From: SZUA-368 sp028533045
Lineage (GTDB): Bacteria; Spirochaetota; Spirochaetia; DSM-2461
Direction: 5' to 3'
NCBI GenBank assembly: GCA_050031985.1
Contig: JBNAIG010000019.1
Span: 211,114-275,113 of the forward strand
DNA length: 64,000 nucleotides
Below the pieces are notes generated by a model. The model searched no databases and was not told where the DNA came from. It worked only from the letters and a program-made list of their open reading frames with translations. Below are positions 43,008 to 51,794 of the stretch, piece by piece. The position numbers were made by a program, and so were the translations under genes. The first letter of the stretch is position 1; the number at the start of each line of letters is the position of its first letter.

Positions 43008-43973
43008 ATGCAGAGTAAAAAGTCCTATCTTTTGTTTATTCTGGTGTGCGCCATATTCGGTCACACCTTCCTGGCCATTAGTATGGGGATTCAGGCCGGT
43101 GCGTCTCCCCTCTTTTTAGCGGCCCTGCGATTTACTGCGGCGGGGGTTCTTATGCTGACGGGGCTGTTGATTTCCGGTAAGGCTGATTGGGCATCGCTGA
43201 AGCGTTTGTTAGTCCGGTCGATTATTCTCTCCCTCTTTCTCACAGTGGGGACCTTTGGGTGCATGTTCATTGCCCAGACCCATGTGGATTCGGGATTTAT
43301 GGCTAGGCTCGATGCGGCGGGGCCTCTGGTGACCGCTTTTCTGGCGGCCCTGTTTTTCAAGAAGAAAATTACCCCCCTTCATATGGGCGCATTTATTTTG
43401 GGTATGGGGGGCTCTTTTCTTATTGCCGCCCCGGCCGTTTCGGCAGAGCCCTTTTACTTGATTTTTGCTGTGGCCACGGTGCTTTTCTATGCTTTGGCCA
43501 ATGCAATTTATCCCCGCTTGTTCGCGAAGGAGGACGATCCGGTCACGGTGAGCGCCCTTCAGGCTTTATGCGGAGGCCTTATTCTTCTTGTACTGGCCTT
43601 TGTATTTGAACCTGTGAGCCTTCCTGGCGCCGCCATCGGCCCGCTTCTCTACCTGATTCTGGCCGGTTCCATTCTGGGCCATACGGCGACCTTGATTCTT
43701 GTGCGGGATGCGGGGCCGGTCTTTGCTTCCAGTTGGCTCTATGTGGCCCCGGTCATTGCCACGATTTCCGGGTACTTTGTATTGGGAGAGACGATTACTC
43801 CCGCCGGGATGGCCGGAACGGTGATTGCACTGGCCGGCGTTTTCGTGCTGGATCGGGCGGAGAGCCGACAGTTGAAAGCCGAAAGCGGACAGCGGAAAGC
43901 CGAAAGCGGACAGCGGACAGCGGACAGCGGACAGCGGACAGCGGACAGCGGACAGCAGAGAGTTGAGAGTTGA
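43008..43973 (+). CDS. EamA/DMT-family transporter with repetitive C-terminal tail
   Basis: 321 residues from the ATG at 43008, chosen for AAGGAG at 42995 (a further ATG at 42978 lacks one). Ten hydrophobic segments form two EamA repeats (about 5-135 and 150-280), the drug/metabolite exporter fold. After helix 10 the protein continues with about 37 residues made of a 7-residue repeat (KAESGQR, TADSGQR), encoded by 7-bp tandem repeats. Relatives usually stop right after helix 10, so the tail is probably a read-through of expanded repeat DNA. Divergent MocR is the likely regulator. Confidence 0.85.
   Translation: MQSKKSYLLFILVCAIFGHTFLAISMGIQAGASPLFLAALRFTAAGVLMLTGLLISGKADWASLKRLLVRSIILSLFLTVGTFGCMFIAQTHVDSGFMARLDAAGPLVTAFLAALFFKKKITPLHMGAFILGMGGSFLIAAPAVSAEPFYLIFAVATVLFYALANAIYPRLFAKEDDPVTVSALQALCGGLILLVLAFVFEPVSLPGAAIGPLLYLILAGSILGHTATLILVRDAGPVFASSWLYVAPVIATISGYFVLGETITPAGMAGTVIALAGVFVLDRAESRQLKAESGQRKAESGQRTADSGQRTADSGQQRVES
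43861..43970 (+). repeat. 7-bp tandem repeat (GCGGACA) inside the EamA 3' end
   Basis: Seven perfect head-to-tail GCGGACA units span 43906-43954, with degenerate units (AAGCCGAAAGCGGACAGCGG) on the left and GCAGAGAGTTGAGAGTTGA on the right. Since 7 is not a multiple of 3, adding or losing one unit shifts the reading frame and changes the C-terminus and the spacing to the next gene. Confidence 0.85.
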
Positions 43974-43977
43974 GGAT

Positions 43978-44547
43978 ATGGATGTGATTTTGCAGGTTTG
44001 GGGCGGGGGATGTTACCTCCTGAATAAGATCCTCTTTGCTCTGGGGGAAGGGCGTTCGGAGAAGGGGGCCCGGCTTTTTAAGCTGATTGGCTGGGTTGTG
44101 TATATTCTGGGCGTTCCGGCCTGGGTGATTATTCTTGTGGGGAAGCAGAACTGGATTGCCGCGTCTCTGGAAGCGGGGGCTCTCCCGGCTATGTTTTTGG
44201 GACTATATGTTGTCTGGTTGAGTCTGGAAACCACGCCCCGTACCTTTGACCGGATAGCGGGAATCTTTACCTATGTGGCTTTGATTTTCGGAACCGTTTA
44301 CAGCTTCATCGACTACGGGGGGCTTACATCGCTCAGTCAGATTTTGGAAATCGGGTCAGTGGGCGGTTTTCTCTTTGGAAGCCTTCTCCTGGCCAGGGGA
44401 AACCGGAAGGGCTGGCTCTTTTTTATGCTGATGAACGGGAGCATGGGGGCTCTTATGCTGATTCAGGGGAAGCCTTTCTTGACGGTACAACAGGCGGTTT
44501 CCCTGGGGTTTGTGGTTTATGGGTATATTAAATCGGCCCGAAGGTGA
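43978..44547 (+). CDS. Membrane protein of unknown function
   Basis: 189 residues from the ATG at 43978, just after the EamA stop (AGGAT upstream). Five or six hydrophobic segments (for example LIGWVVYILGVPAWVIILVG, FTYVALIFGTVYSFI, SVGGFLFGSLLLARG and WLFFMLMNGSMGALMLIQG). The last part, QAVSLGFVVYGYIKSAR, has a loose resemblance to PnuC-type transporters, which is not enough for a call. Probably co-transcribed with the EamA gene. Confidence 0.6.
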   Translation: MDVILQVWGGGCYLLNKILFALGEGRSEKGARLFKLIGWVVYILGVPAWVIILVGKQNWIAASLEAGALPAMFLGLYVVWLSLETTPRTFDRIAGIFTYVALIFGTVYSFIDYGGLTSLSQILEIGSVGGFLFGSLLLARGNRKGWLFFMLMNGSMGALMLIQGKPFLTVQQAVSLGFVVYGYIKSARR

Positions 44548-44566
44548 CTTGACCCTAGGGTAGTGT

Positions 44567-44601
44567 CCGTGTAATCTAAAATGGTATTTTAAATTACACG
44601 G
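44567..44601. promoter_or_regulatory. 35-bp near-perfect palindrome before the DUF4143 gene
   Basis: CCGTGTAAT-C-TAAAAT-GGT-ATTTTA-A-ATTACACGG: both arms pair throughout except for one C/A pair. The right arm runs into the ribosome site (ACGGAGG) of the GTG start at 44610. As RNA it would hide the ribosome site; as DNA it could be an operator. Confidence 0.65.
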
Positions 44602-44609
44602 AGGTTGTT

Positions 44610-45824
44610 GTGTTCATACCCAGAGCTTTGGAGTCAGTTATCGAGGAAACATCAGCCTCCTTTCCCGTATTGTTGTTAACCGGTCCGAGGCAGGTGGGGA
44701 AAACGACTCTTTTGGAAAAAATGTCCGGCCCGGACAGAAATTACGTCACCCTTGACGATCCCATGGCCAGACAACTTGCCTCAACCGATCCCGCCCTCTT
44801 TCTTCAGAGATATAAGACACCTCTCATCATTGATGAAATACAGTATGCCCCCCAGCTTTTTCCGTTTATTAAGATGCATGTGGACAAATCACGGAAAAAC
44901 GGCGAGTTCTGGTTAACCGGCTCCCAGATGTTTCCCATGATGAAAGGGGTGAGCGAAAGCCTTGCAGGCCGGGTGGGTGTCATCCCTATGCAAGGTCTTT
45001 CCGGGGCGGAAATAGGGAGAAGGGAATCTAAGGCGTGGACGAATGATAGGGATTCTCTATTGGCCCATGCCGATAGGGCATTTTTCCTTTCTTTGTCCGA
45101 CATATATTCCCTTATTCATAAGGGCTTTATGCCGGGGTTATACAAGAGTAAGCAGAATCAGGAACGCTTCTATGCCTCTTACATAGACACTTACATCCAA
45201 AGAGACATCAGGGATCTGGCGCAAGTGGCGGACGAACTTCAATTTCAGAGATTTCTCATGGCTTGCGCCGCGCGGACCAGTCAAATGGTAAATTATTCCG
45301 ATTTGGCCAAAGATGTGGGGATATCATCGCCTACGGCAAAAAAATGGCTCTCTCTTCTGGTTTCCTCCGGGCTGATAATTCTAATAGAACCCTATTATAA
45401 TAATGCCCTTAAAAGAGTCGTAAAAGCCCCCAATATGTACTTCATGGATACCGGATTAGCCGCTTATCTTACTCGCTGGACTTCTGGGGACACCCTTGAA
45501 GTATCAGCCATGTCAGGAGCATTTTTCGAAACTTTCGTTGTTTCCGAAATCGTAAAAAGCTTTATTAACGCGGGAAGAAGACCGCCCCTCTTTTATTACA
45601 GGGATTCGGACAAGAGGGAAATCGATTTGATCATGGAAGAAAACGGTATCCTGTTCCCCATTGAGATTAAGAAAAAGGGCAATCCCAAAGCAAAAGATGC
45701 AAGACATTTCCCTATACTGGAAAAAACGGGTAAACCGGTCGGGTTGGGGACCATCATCTGTCTTTGTTCCGATCTCATGCCTATCAAAGAGGGATTATGG
45801 GCCGTTCCGGCCTGGATGATTTAA
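44610..45824 (+). CDS. AAA ATPase with DUF4143 domain
   Basis: 404 residues, GTG start behind GGAGG. Walker A GPRQVGKT (25-32), Walker B LIIDE (72-76), sensor residues in FWLTGSQ. Then a winged-helix segment (DLAKDVGISSPTAKKWLSLL) and a C-terminal DUF4143 domain with a nuclease-like strand pattern REIDLIMEENGILFPIEIKK (Asp, Glu-x-Lys). These ATPases are common, patchy and mobile in bacterial genomes; function unknown, though DNA binding is likely. It stands alone behind a 35-bp palindrome and overlaps the ABC-F gene by 4 bp. Confidence 0.88.
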   Translation: MFIPRALESVIEETSASFPVLLLTGPRQVGKTTLLEKMSGPDRNYVTLDDPMARQLASTDPALFLQRYKTPLIIDEIQYAPQLFPFIKMHVDKSRKNGEFWLTGSQMFPMMKGVSESLAGRVGVIPMQGLSGAEIGRRESKAWTNDRDSLLAHADRAFFLSLSDIYSLIHKGFMPGLYKSKQNQERFYASYIDTYIQRDIRDLAQVADELQFQRFLMACAARTSQMVNYSDLAKDVGISSPTAKKWLSLLVSSGLIILIEPYYNNALKRVVKAPNMYFMDTGLAAYLTRWTSGDTLEVSAMSGAFFETFVVSEIVKSFINAGRRPPLFYYRDSDKREIDLIMEENGILFPIEIKKKGNPKAKDARHFPILEKTGKPVGLGTIICLCSDLMPIKEGLWAVPAWMI

Positions 45825-47674
45825 CCCTCCCGCTCGGCCAGCTCCGCCCAGCGCTCTTCCTTCTGAGGAATCAGCTCGCCCAGTTCGTTGTAACGCTTCG
45901 TGGCCTCGCCCAGCTTTTCCGCATCGGTCTCCGTGGAGAAGAGGCCTTCCAATTCGGTTTTCTCCTCTTCCAGGACCATGATTTCCTCGGTGAGGCTCTC
46001 CAGTTCTCGTTTCTCCTTGAAACTTAGACCCTTTTTCTCCCGGTTTACCTGTTTGCCCGCAGGGGGCTCCGTTTTCCGGGCGGCCAGTTCCGCTTCCCGT
46101 TCCTCTTCCCGGCGGGCTTCCCGATAGTCGGAGTAGCTACCGGAAAATCCCAGAATGTTTCCGTCTCCCTTAAAGACAAAGAGGTAATCGGTGGTGCGGT
46201 CCAGAAAGGCCCGGTCATGGGAGACAATCAGGAGGCAGCCGTCGAACTTGTCCACGTACTCTTCCAGCAGGTCCAGGGTGTCCATGTCCAGGTCGTTGGT
46301 GGGTTCATCCAGGATGAGGAAGTTGGGGCTGTCCATGAGAACCCGTGCCAGGTACAGGCGGCGCCGTTCCCCTCCGGAGAGGCGTTTGATTTTCTGTCGG
46401 TGGATGCTGCTGGTAAAGAGGAAGCGTTCAAGATAACCGGCGGCACTGAGCTGGCTTCCGTCGGGCATGGTGATGCGGTCGGAAATCTCCCTAATGTAGT
46501 CCAGAAGGGTCTGCTCCGGATTCATGGGGCGGCTCATCTGGTCAAAGTAGCCAAAGTGGGTGTTTACGCCCCTTTCAATACGGCCCGAATCTATGGGAAG
46601 CCGCTCGGTAATCATATCTAAAAAGGTGGTTTTTCCCGAGCCGTTGGGACCGATGATGCCTATTCGCTCGCCCTTCTTGAAGCGGTAGGAGAAGGGGGCG
46701 ATGACTTGCCGGTCGCCGTAGTGTTTCTCCACCTTGACCATATCGATGATCCGCTTGCCCAGGCGCCGGTTGCCCGAGGTGAATTCGGCCATCTGCTGCT
46801 GCGCTTCCACCCGGCTGTCCATGAGGTTTTCGATATTCATCTTGCGCTTTTTATCTTTGCTGGCCCGCGCCTTGGGTCCCTGGGCGAGCCAGGCCATTTC
46901 CATCTTGAGTATCGCTTCGATCCGGCTCTGTTCACGGGCTTCCCGGTCCAGCCGCTCCCGTTTTTTCTTAAGGGCTACCGAGTAAGAGCCGGGGTATTTG
47001 TAGATTTTCTTCCGGTCCAGTTCCATGATCGTGTTGCACACCGAATCGAGGAAGTAGCGGTCATGAGTCACCATCACAAAGGCGGCCCGGGTTTTCCGCA
47101 GCCAGGTTTCCAGCCACTCGATGGTGTCGATGTCCAGGTGGTTAGTCGGCTCGTCCAAAAAGAGGAGGTTCGCCCCGCTCGCCATCATTCGGGCCATGGC
47201 CACTTTTTTGGTCATCCCCCCGGAGAGAGTCCCTCCGAGTTGTTCCGTATCGGTAATGCCCAGTTCTGTCAGGTAGGAGAGGTACTCCTTTTCCAGGGTC
47301 CAGCAGCCTTCCTGTTCCACTCGGTGGGTCAGTTCTTCCAGGTCATCCGATCCCTCTTCGGCGGCCCGGTGGTAGTCCTTGAGAAGCTGCACCCGCGGGT
47401 CGTCGCTCAGGTAGAGCTGCTCCCGGATGGATAGGTCCGGCTGAAGCTGGGGCAGCTGTTCCAGGATGGAGATGCGCAGGTCGTTGTTCCGGGTTATTTC
47501 CCCTTCGTCGTGGGGGAGCTTTCCCGTGAGTATATTCATTAAGGTGGACTTACCCGCCCCGTTAGGGCCGATGAAGCCGATTTTATCGCTGTGGTCGATG
47601 CCGAAGACAACGTCGGAGAACAGAGCCTGATCCCGCACGTACTTGGCTATTCCGTCGATGGACATGAGATTCAT
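45821..47674 (-). CDS. ABC-F family ATPase (Uup-like)
   Basis: 617 residues with two ATPase domains and no membrane segment. Domain 1: GPNGAGKST, LSGGMTKKVAMARM, LLFLDEPTNHLD. Domain 2: GPNGSGKTT, LSGGERRRLYLARV, LILDEPTNDLD. A linker of about 70 residues rich in Arg/Lys lies between them, and a C-terminal coiled coil (about 535-617) is as in Uup. ABC-F proteins act on ribosomes or branched DNA. The first signature has Met-Thr instead of the common Glu-Gln, which is frequent in Uup. Confidence 0.9.
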   Translation of the reverse strand: MNLMSIDGIAKYVRDQALFSDVVFGIDHSDKIGFIGPNGAGKSTLMNILTGKLPHDEGEITRNNDLRISILEQLPQLQPDLSIREQLYLSDDPRVQLLKDYHRAAEEGSDDLEELTHRVEQEGCWTLEKEYLSYLTELGITDTEQLGGTLSGGMTKKVAMARMMASGANLLFLDEPTNHLDIDTIEWLETWLRKTRAAFVMVTHDRYFLDSVCNTIMELDRKKIYKYPGSYSVALKKKRERLDREAREQSRIEAILKMEMAWLAQGPKARASKDKKRKMNIENLMDSRVEAQQQMAEFTSGNRRLGKRIIDMVKVEKHYGDRQVIAPFSYRFKKGERIGIIGPNGSGKTTFLDMITERLPIDSGRIERGVNTHFGYFDQMSRPMNPEQTLLDYIREISDRITMPDGSQLSAAGYLERFLFTSSIHRQKIKRLSGGERRRLYLARVLMDSPNFLILDEPTNDLDMDTLDLLEEYVDKFDGCLLIVSHDRAFLDRTTDYLFVFKGDGNILGFSGSYSDYREARREEEREAELAARKTEPPAGKQVNREKKGLSFKEKRELESLTEEIMVLEEEKTELEGLFSTETDAEKLGEATKRYNELGELIPQKEERWAELAEREG

Positions 47675-47734
47675 GGGGGCAGTATACAGGAGAATGGGGC
47701 GAGCGGAAAGCGGAGAGGGGCGGGAAGGGCCGGA

Positions 47735-49723
47735 TTACTCTATCACAATCGACTTCAACTGAAGGTATCCCTCTTCGGTTCGTTTGACCCGGATAGCGTG
47801 GAGCCCTTCATCGAGGGTGACCGTGTAGGTGTCGGAGGTCGTCCCCACCAGGGTATCCACTCCCAGGATTTCCCCGTCCACCATGATTTCCAACTCCGTT
47901 CCCGTCGTGTTACTGGTTGTGAGGGTTATGTTATAGTCGCCCGCTTCTTTGGTGCGAAAGAGGTAGGCCTTGTACACATACCAGGTGCTCAGCTCGGCGT
48001 AACCAGTGGTTTCCCCTGCGGCCGGTTCGGGATGCTGCCAGGCAATGCTGCTACCACTGTAGTCGGCTCCTTCTATTGTGCAGGGAACCAGTTGGCCCGC
48101 CCGGGGAGAATCTTTGGGATCGGAGAGAAGTTCCTCCACTCCTTCGTACTTGCGCGTCTCAAGGTCAAAGGCATCGGTGGTAAAGCCCAGGGCCGTTCCG
48201 CTGTCTTCCCCTCCGGTGGTAACGTAGTACATAAGCATTTTCCCGTCGTATTTTTCCCACAGCTCATGGTACTCCACCATGGCGGAGCTTATGCGGGATT
48301 CTTCATAACTCTCCGAATCGGTCCAGATTCCCCCCTCGTAAGCTACCCGCTCCAGACCGTACATTTTGGCAAGGCAGGCCTCTTCCTCTTCGTATTTCTC
48401 GAAAACTTCTATTTGGCTGTAGCCGTCGTATTCGGCCTCATCGTCGTCGGTCTCTTCGTCCGGATCGTCTCCTGTGTAGTGGGAGCCGCCGCAGCCGTAA
48501 AAGTAGTAACTCACCGGCTGGGGGTCGTTTACATAGTCGCCCCCTCCGTTGTTATAATAGTTATGGACAAATTTTAGCCCCTGTATTCCCTGGAAATTGT
48601 AAGTCAGCTGGCCGCAGTGGACCGGGCGGACTCGGGTCATCATCATATTGTCCCCCCAAACATCCCGCCAAATTTGACTCATTTCTACGGATCGCATGGC
48701 GTAGTAGCGGCTTTTAAGAATATTCTCATCGGTGGATCCGTCAAAGCTGATTGTGTCGTAGTAGTCGGCGCTGCTGTCGGTGGCCATGGTGCTCATATAG
48801 CTTGAGCAGCGGGAGCCGTCCCAGGTCGCTTCATTACTGTACTCCCAGTAGATGACCCCGTCTTCCACGGTATAGCTGTCATACCAGAGTTGAGCGAGTG
48901 ATTCAATGTAGTCATCATCGGCTCCAATGGGCATGTTTATCCACACATCCTTACCGGTTTCGTTGGCGAAGGCAATGGCGTACTCCCAGGCCATACCGCA
49001 TCCGGCCCAGCTTACTTCGCTCCATTCGTCGCTGTAGCTTCGGTTAAAGGAGCAGTAGTCCGGATCGACCCGGTCCTCCCAGGTCTCCTGCCAGGGGCCG
49101 TTCCAACAATCCACGGACCACATAAAACGGACCACATCGAAGGGGGCCACCAGATCCTTTGCTGTATCGGTAAAGTCTACATCGGTGGAGTAGTACTCGC
49201 CGGAACCGGGAGAGAGGGGTTTCATGAGTTTGACATTGGAAACTCCTCCTCCGGTCTCCTCAAAAATCAGTAAAAGACCGTTTGAGCCGGTATGGGTCAC
49301 CACCAGTTCTGCGCTGAAAATACCATCGGCATATTGAAAGTTCTCCAGGCTTCCTCCCCCGTACCCCGTGCTGATAGTGGGTTCGGTGGCAGATTCCCCT
49401 TCTAAATAGTAGGTCCCGTTCATATTTTCGATGCCGTGCCAAACAATCAGTTCCGCATCTTCCGTGGGCCAGCCCAGATCATCAGTTTCCACCTCGTCCC
49501 CGTTGCCGTAGTAGCCCGGTTCTTTCCAGCTCCGCGCCGTTTTCATGGCATCCGCAAAGAGCCGGTCTTCGCAATAATCCAGGTGGGAGGCAAAAAGATT
49601 GATCCCCAGACTTCGTTTTTCCACAGTGGAAGAGTCGCTGTAATTTACGATGAGGGCACAGTTTGATAAAGAAAGAGTTATTGTTAGGGAGACGAGAAGG
49701 ATGGGAAAAGGAGGCTTTCTCAT
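47735..49723 (-). CDS. Glycoside hydrolase-like lipoprotein with C-terminal carbohydrate-binding-like domain
   Basis: 662 residues. Possible lipobox LSNC (C22). After an N-terminal beta sandwich insert (about 95-185) comes a TIM-barrel-like region with WINMPIGADDDYIESLAQLW and YWEYSNEATWDG (Asn-Glu 297-298), the usual acid/base position of clan A glycosidases; VAYEGG (E463) is a plausible nucleophile. The C-terminus (about 585-662: YNITLTTSNTTGTELEIMVD) reads like a CBM6/36-type sandwich. Extremely acidic, Tyr/Trp rich. No sugar genes are adjacent, so the substrate is unknown. Confidence 0.65.
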   Translation of the reverse strand: MRKPPFPILLVSLTITLSLSNCALIVNYSDSSTVEKRSLGINLFASHLDYCEDRLFADAMKTARSWKEPGYYGNGDEVETDDLGWPTEDAELIVWHGIENMNGTYYLEGESATEPTISTGYGGGSLENFQYADGIFSAELVVTHTGSNGLLLIFEETGGGVSNVKLMKPLSPGSGEYYSTDVDFTDTAKDLVAPFDVVRFMWSVDCWNGPWQETWEDRVDPDYCSFNRSYSDEWSEVSWAGCGMAWEYAIAFANETGKDVWINMPIGADDDYIESLAQLWYDSYTVEDGVIYWEYSNEATWDGSRCSSYMSTMATDSSADYYDTISFDGSTDENILKSRYYAMRSVEMSQIWRDVWGDNMMMTRVRPVHCGQLTYNFQGIQGLKFVHNYYNNGGGDYVNDPQPVSYYFYGCGGSHYTGDDPDEETDDDEAEYDGYSQIEVFEKYEEEEACLAKMYGLERVAYEGGIWTDSESYEESRISSAMVEYHELWEKYDGKMLMYYVTTGGEDSGTALGFTTDAFDLETRKYEGVEELLSDPKDSPRAGQLVPCTIEGADYSGSSIAWQHPEPAAGETTGYAELSTWYVYKAYLFRTKEAGDYNITLTTSNTTGTELEIMVDGEILGVDTLVGTTSDTYTVTLDEGLHAIRVKRTEEGYLQLKSIVIE

Positions 49724-49783
49724 GGCATTATTCTAGTTTTTTTTCCCCTTTTATATCAAGTCTCCCCAAATCGGGATAATAGC

Positions 49784-49823
49784 TTGACAATCAAATTATA
49801 TTCGGATACCTTGATTATCAAGG
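49784..49823 (+). promoter_or_regulatory. Promoter with two MarR-type operator copies
   Basis: TTGACA (-35, 49784-49789), 17-bp spacer and a weak -10 TACCTT (49807). Two copies of TTGANNATCAA: TTGACAATCAA (49784-49794) covers the -35, and TTGATTATCAA (49811-49821) sits inside the perfect palindrome CCTTGATTATCAAGG (49809-49823) over the start site. Copies are 27 bp apart. Predicts autorepression of the MarR-CDF operon. Confidence 0.65.
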
Positions 49824-49831
49824 AAGTTTTT

Positions 49832-50242
49832 GTGAAAGAAGAGTATTCTAATATTTTGGTCGAATTTTTTGAAAAGATGTCCTCCTGGGAAAACGGAGTC
49901 GTTTCGGATAGGAAAATATCTTTGCCCCAAATGCATCTGCTTGAAGTTGTCGGTAACCATGAGGTGCTGCGAATGAAAGAGTTATCGGAGAAATTGGGGG
50001 TTACAACGGGAACTTTAACTGTTATGGTGCACCGTCTTGTGACAAAGGGGTATCTGGTCAAGGAACGGGATTCACAGGATAAACGGTCCTACTTCGTTAA
50101 GCTTACCGAAGAGGGGAGAGAAGAGTATAAGAACCACCACCATCACCATGGGGATCTTATTGAAGAGATTGTTCATTCCCTGGGGGAGCGTGAAGCGCAC
50201 CGGTTTTTTCAAAATCTTAAGGCCATACAAGAGATAATGTGA
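49832..50242 (+). CDS. MarR-family regulator, probably metal-responsive
   Basis: 136 residues from the GTG at 49832 (AAGGAAG ribosome site; the frame is open to 49784 but that part is the promoter). The winged helix is clear: MKELSEKLGVTTGTLTVMVHRL (about 52-73), with the wing KERDSQDKRSYFVKLTEEG. A run of five His (HHHHHGD) near residue 105, plus the metal exporter gene 7 bp downstream, suggests zinc or cobalt sensing similar to AdcR/ZitR. That is inference; the known AdcR ligands were not aligned. Confidence 0.85.
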   Translation: MKEEYSNILVEFFEKMSSWENGVVSDRKISLPQMHLLEVVGNHEVLRMKELSEKLGVTTGTLTVMVHRLVTKGYLVKERDSQDKRSYFVKLTEEGREEYKNHHHHHGDLIEEIVHSLGEREAHRFFQNLKAIQEIM

Positions 50243-50249
50243 GGACTTT

Positions 50250-51161
50250 ATGACAGAACGGATATGTAATCAACAACAGAGTGAACATAGTCACAATCAT
50301 TCGAATATGAAGAAAACGGCCCTGGTCGTATCAATTACTTTGCTTACGATGATTGCGGAAATCGGATATGGAATTATTACAGGATCCATGTCATTACTGG
50401 CCGACGGGATTCACATGGGAACCCATACCTTTGCTCTTATTGTGACTTTAATCGCCTATATGATTGCGGGGAAACAGGCGGACAATCCCAACTTTACCTT
50501 TTCCTCGGGAAAGGTCGGGATTTTGGGAGGCTACACGAATGCCATCCTTTTGGGGATTACAGCTCTTTATATGATTTATGAGGCCATTTTCAGACTCATC
50601 CATCCGGAAGAGATCATCTTTAATCAGGCTCTTATTGTGGCGGGAATCGGCTTAACGGTAAATCTGATTAGTGCGGCCCTGCTTTCTGCCGGAGACCATG
50701 ATCATCACCATCACGGCCATGATCACGGACACCACCACGGCCATGAACATCATGACCATAACCTCAGAGCGGCCTATATTCATGTTCTCACCGATGCGTT
50801 AACCTCTGTGTTGGCCATAGCCGCTCTTCTCTTTGGTAAGGTCTGGGGACAAACCTGGCCCGATGCGCTGGTGGCGATTCTGGGGGCGGTTGTTATTCTT
50901 AAGTGGGCCTATGGTCTTCTTGTCTCTTCGGGAGCTCTTCTTGTGGATTATTATCCCTTGAAGGAGGATTGTATGGCCATTCAGGCTCTCCTTGAGGAGT
51001 CCGGATCGCTGTTGAGGGATTTGCATATCTGGCGGATTTCAGAAAATCACAAGGCCCTGATTCTTACGGTTAAAGGGGGAGAGGCTTTTAAAAGAAATGA
51101 GTTCCTCCGCAGGATGGGGGAACGGTGTGAGTACGCTCATGTTACTCTTGAAGTCGTTTAG
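50250..51161 (+). CDS. Cation diffusion facilitator metal exporter
   Basis: 303 residues. Six membrane segments with the CDF metal-site helix 2 (SLLADGIHMGTHTFAL, a D-x4-H-type pair shifted as H-x3-H) and helix 5 (AYIHVLTDALTSVLAI, HxxxD). Between helices 4 and 5 is a His-rich loop (DHDHHHHGHDHGHHHGHEHH) that binds metal. The helix 2 His residues resemble the DmeF/ZitB group exporting Co, Ni or Zn. Co-transcribed with the MarR gene. Confidence 0.92.
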   Translation: MTERICNQQQSEHSHNHSNMKKTALVVSITLLTMIAEIGYGIITGSMSLLADGIHMGTHTFALIVTLIAYMIAGKQADNPNFTFSSGKVGILGGYTNAILLGITALYMIYEAIFRLIHPEEIIFNQALIVAGIGLTVNLISAALLSAGDHDHHHHGHDHGHHHGHEHHDHNLRAAYIHVLTDALTSVLAIAALLFGKVWGQTWPDALVAILGAVVILKWAYGLLVSSGALLVDYYPLKEDCMAIQALLEESGSLLRDLHIWRISENHKALILTVKGGEAFKRNEFLRRMGERCEYAHVTLEVV

Positions 51162-51170
51162 GCCGGGGGG

Positions 51171-51749
51171 CTAATAGGATCGGTCTAACTCCCCATGCCT
51201 GTAACACCCCACCACGTGGTCATTCACCATTCCTACCGCCTGCATAAAGGCGTAACAAATGGTGGAGCCCACAAAGTTCATCCCCCGTTTTTTGAGATCC
51301 TTGCTCAGGGCATCGGAAAGCTCGGTGGAGGCGGGGATCTCAGCCAGGCTTTTATAGCTATTCTGAATCGGTTTTCCTCCAACGAACGCCCAGAGGTAAG
51401 TGTCGAAGGAGCCGAATTCTTCCCGTATCCTCATAAAGGCCCCGGCGTTTTTTACGGCCGAGTGAATCTTGAGCTTGTTGCGGACGATGCCCGGATTATT
51501 CAGTAATTGAGTTATCTTGTTTTCTCCATAACACCCTATTTTTTCATAGTTAAACTGATCAAAGGCCTCCCGGTAATTCTCCCGTTTTCTCAGAATGGTA
51601 ATCCAACTCAAGCCGGCCTGGGCCCCTTCGAGAATCAGGAATTCAAAGAGCCGCCGGTCGTCGTGGACCGGTACGCCCCACTCCTTGTCGTGGTATTCAA
51701 TATACAGGGGATCGTCGCCGCACCAGGCACAGCGGTTTTTACTGGTCAT
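51171..51749 (-). CDS. tag: DNA-3-methyladenine glycosylase I
   Basis: 192 residues, complete. The zinc-binding Cys in RCAWCGDDPLYIEYHDKEWG and the downstream His in the C-terminal CYRHGE, the catalytic-pocket Glu in EGAQAGLSWITIL, and GMNFVGSTICYAFMQAVGMV are all Tag landmarks. Removes 3-methyladenine from alkylated DNA. Monocistronic; 9 bp from the convergent CDF gene. Confidence 0.95.
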   Translation of the reverse strand: MTSKNRCAWCGDDPLYIEYHDKEWGVPVHDDRRLFEFLILEGAQAGLSWITILRKRENYREAFDQFNYEKIGCYGENKITQLLNNPGIVRNKLKIHSAVKNAGAFMRIREEFGSFDTYLWAFVGGKPIQNSYKSLAEIPASTELSDALSKDLKKRGMNFVGSTICYAFMQAVGMVNDHVVGCYRHGELDRSY

Positions 51750-51794
51750 AATCAGCTCCTTATGCTAAATATAACCTAAAGAGTTGAGGTTATC

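Noticed and set aside
43861..43970. Possible CRISPR-like array
   Set aside because: The repeats are 7 bp, contiguous and without spacers, and are read in frame as the EamA tail. This is a simple tandem repeat.
50134..50148. Engineered His tag (run of His codons) in the MarR gene
   Set aside because: The run lies inside the protein, in a natural operon with a His-rich metal exporter, and there is no vector sequence. It is most likely a native metal-binding feature.
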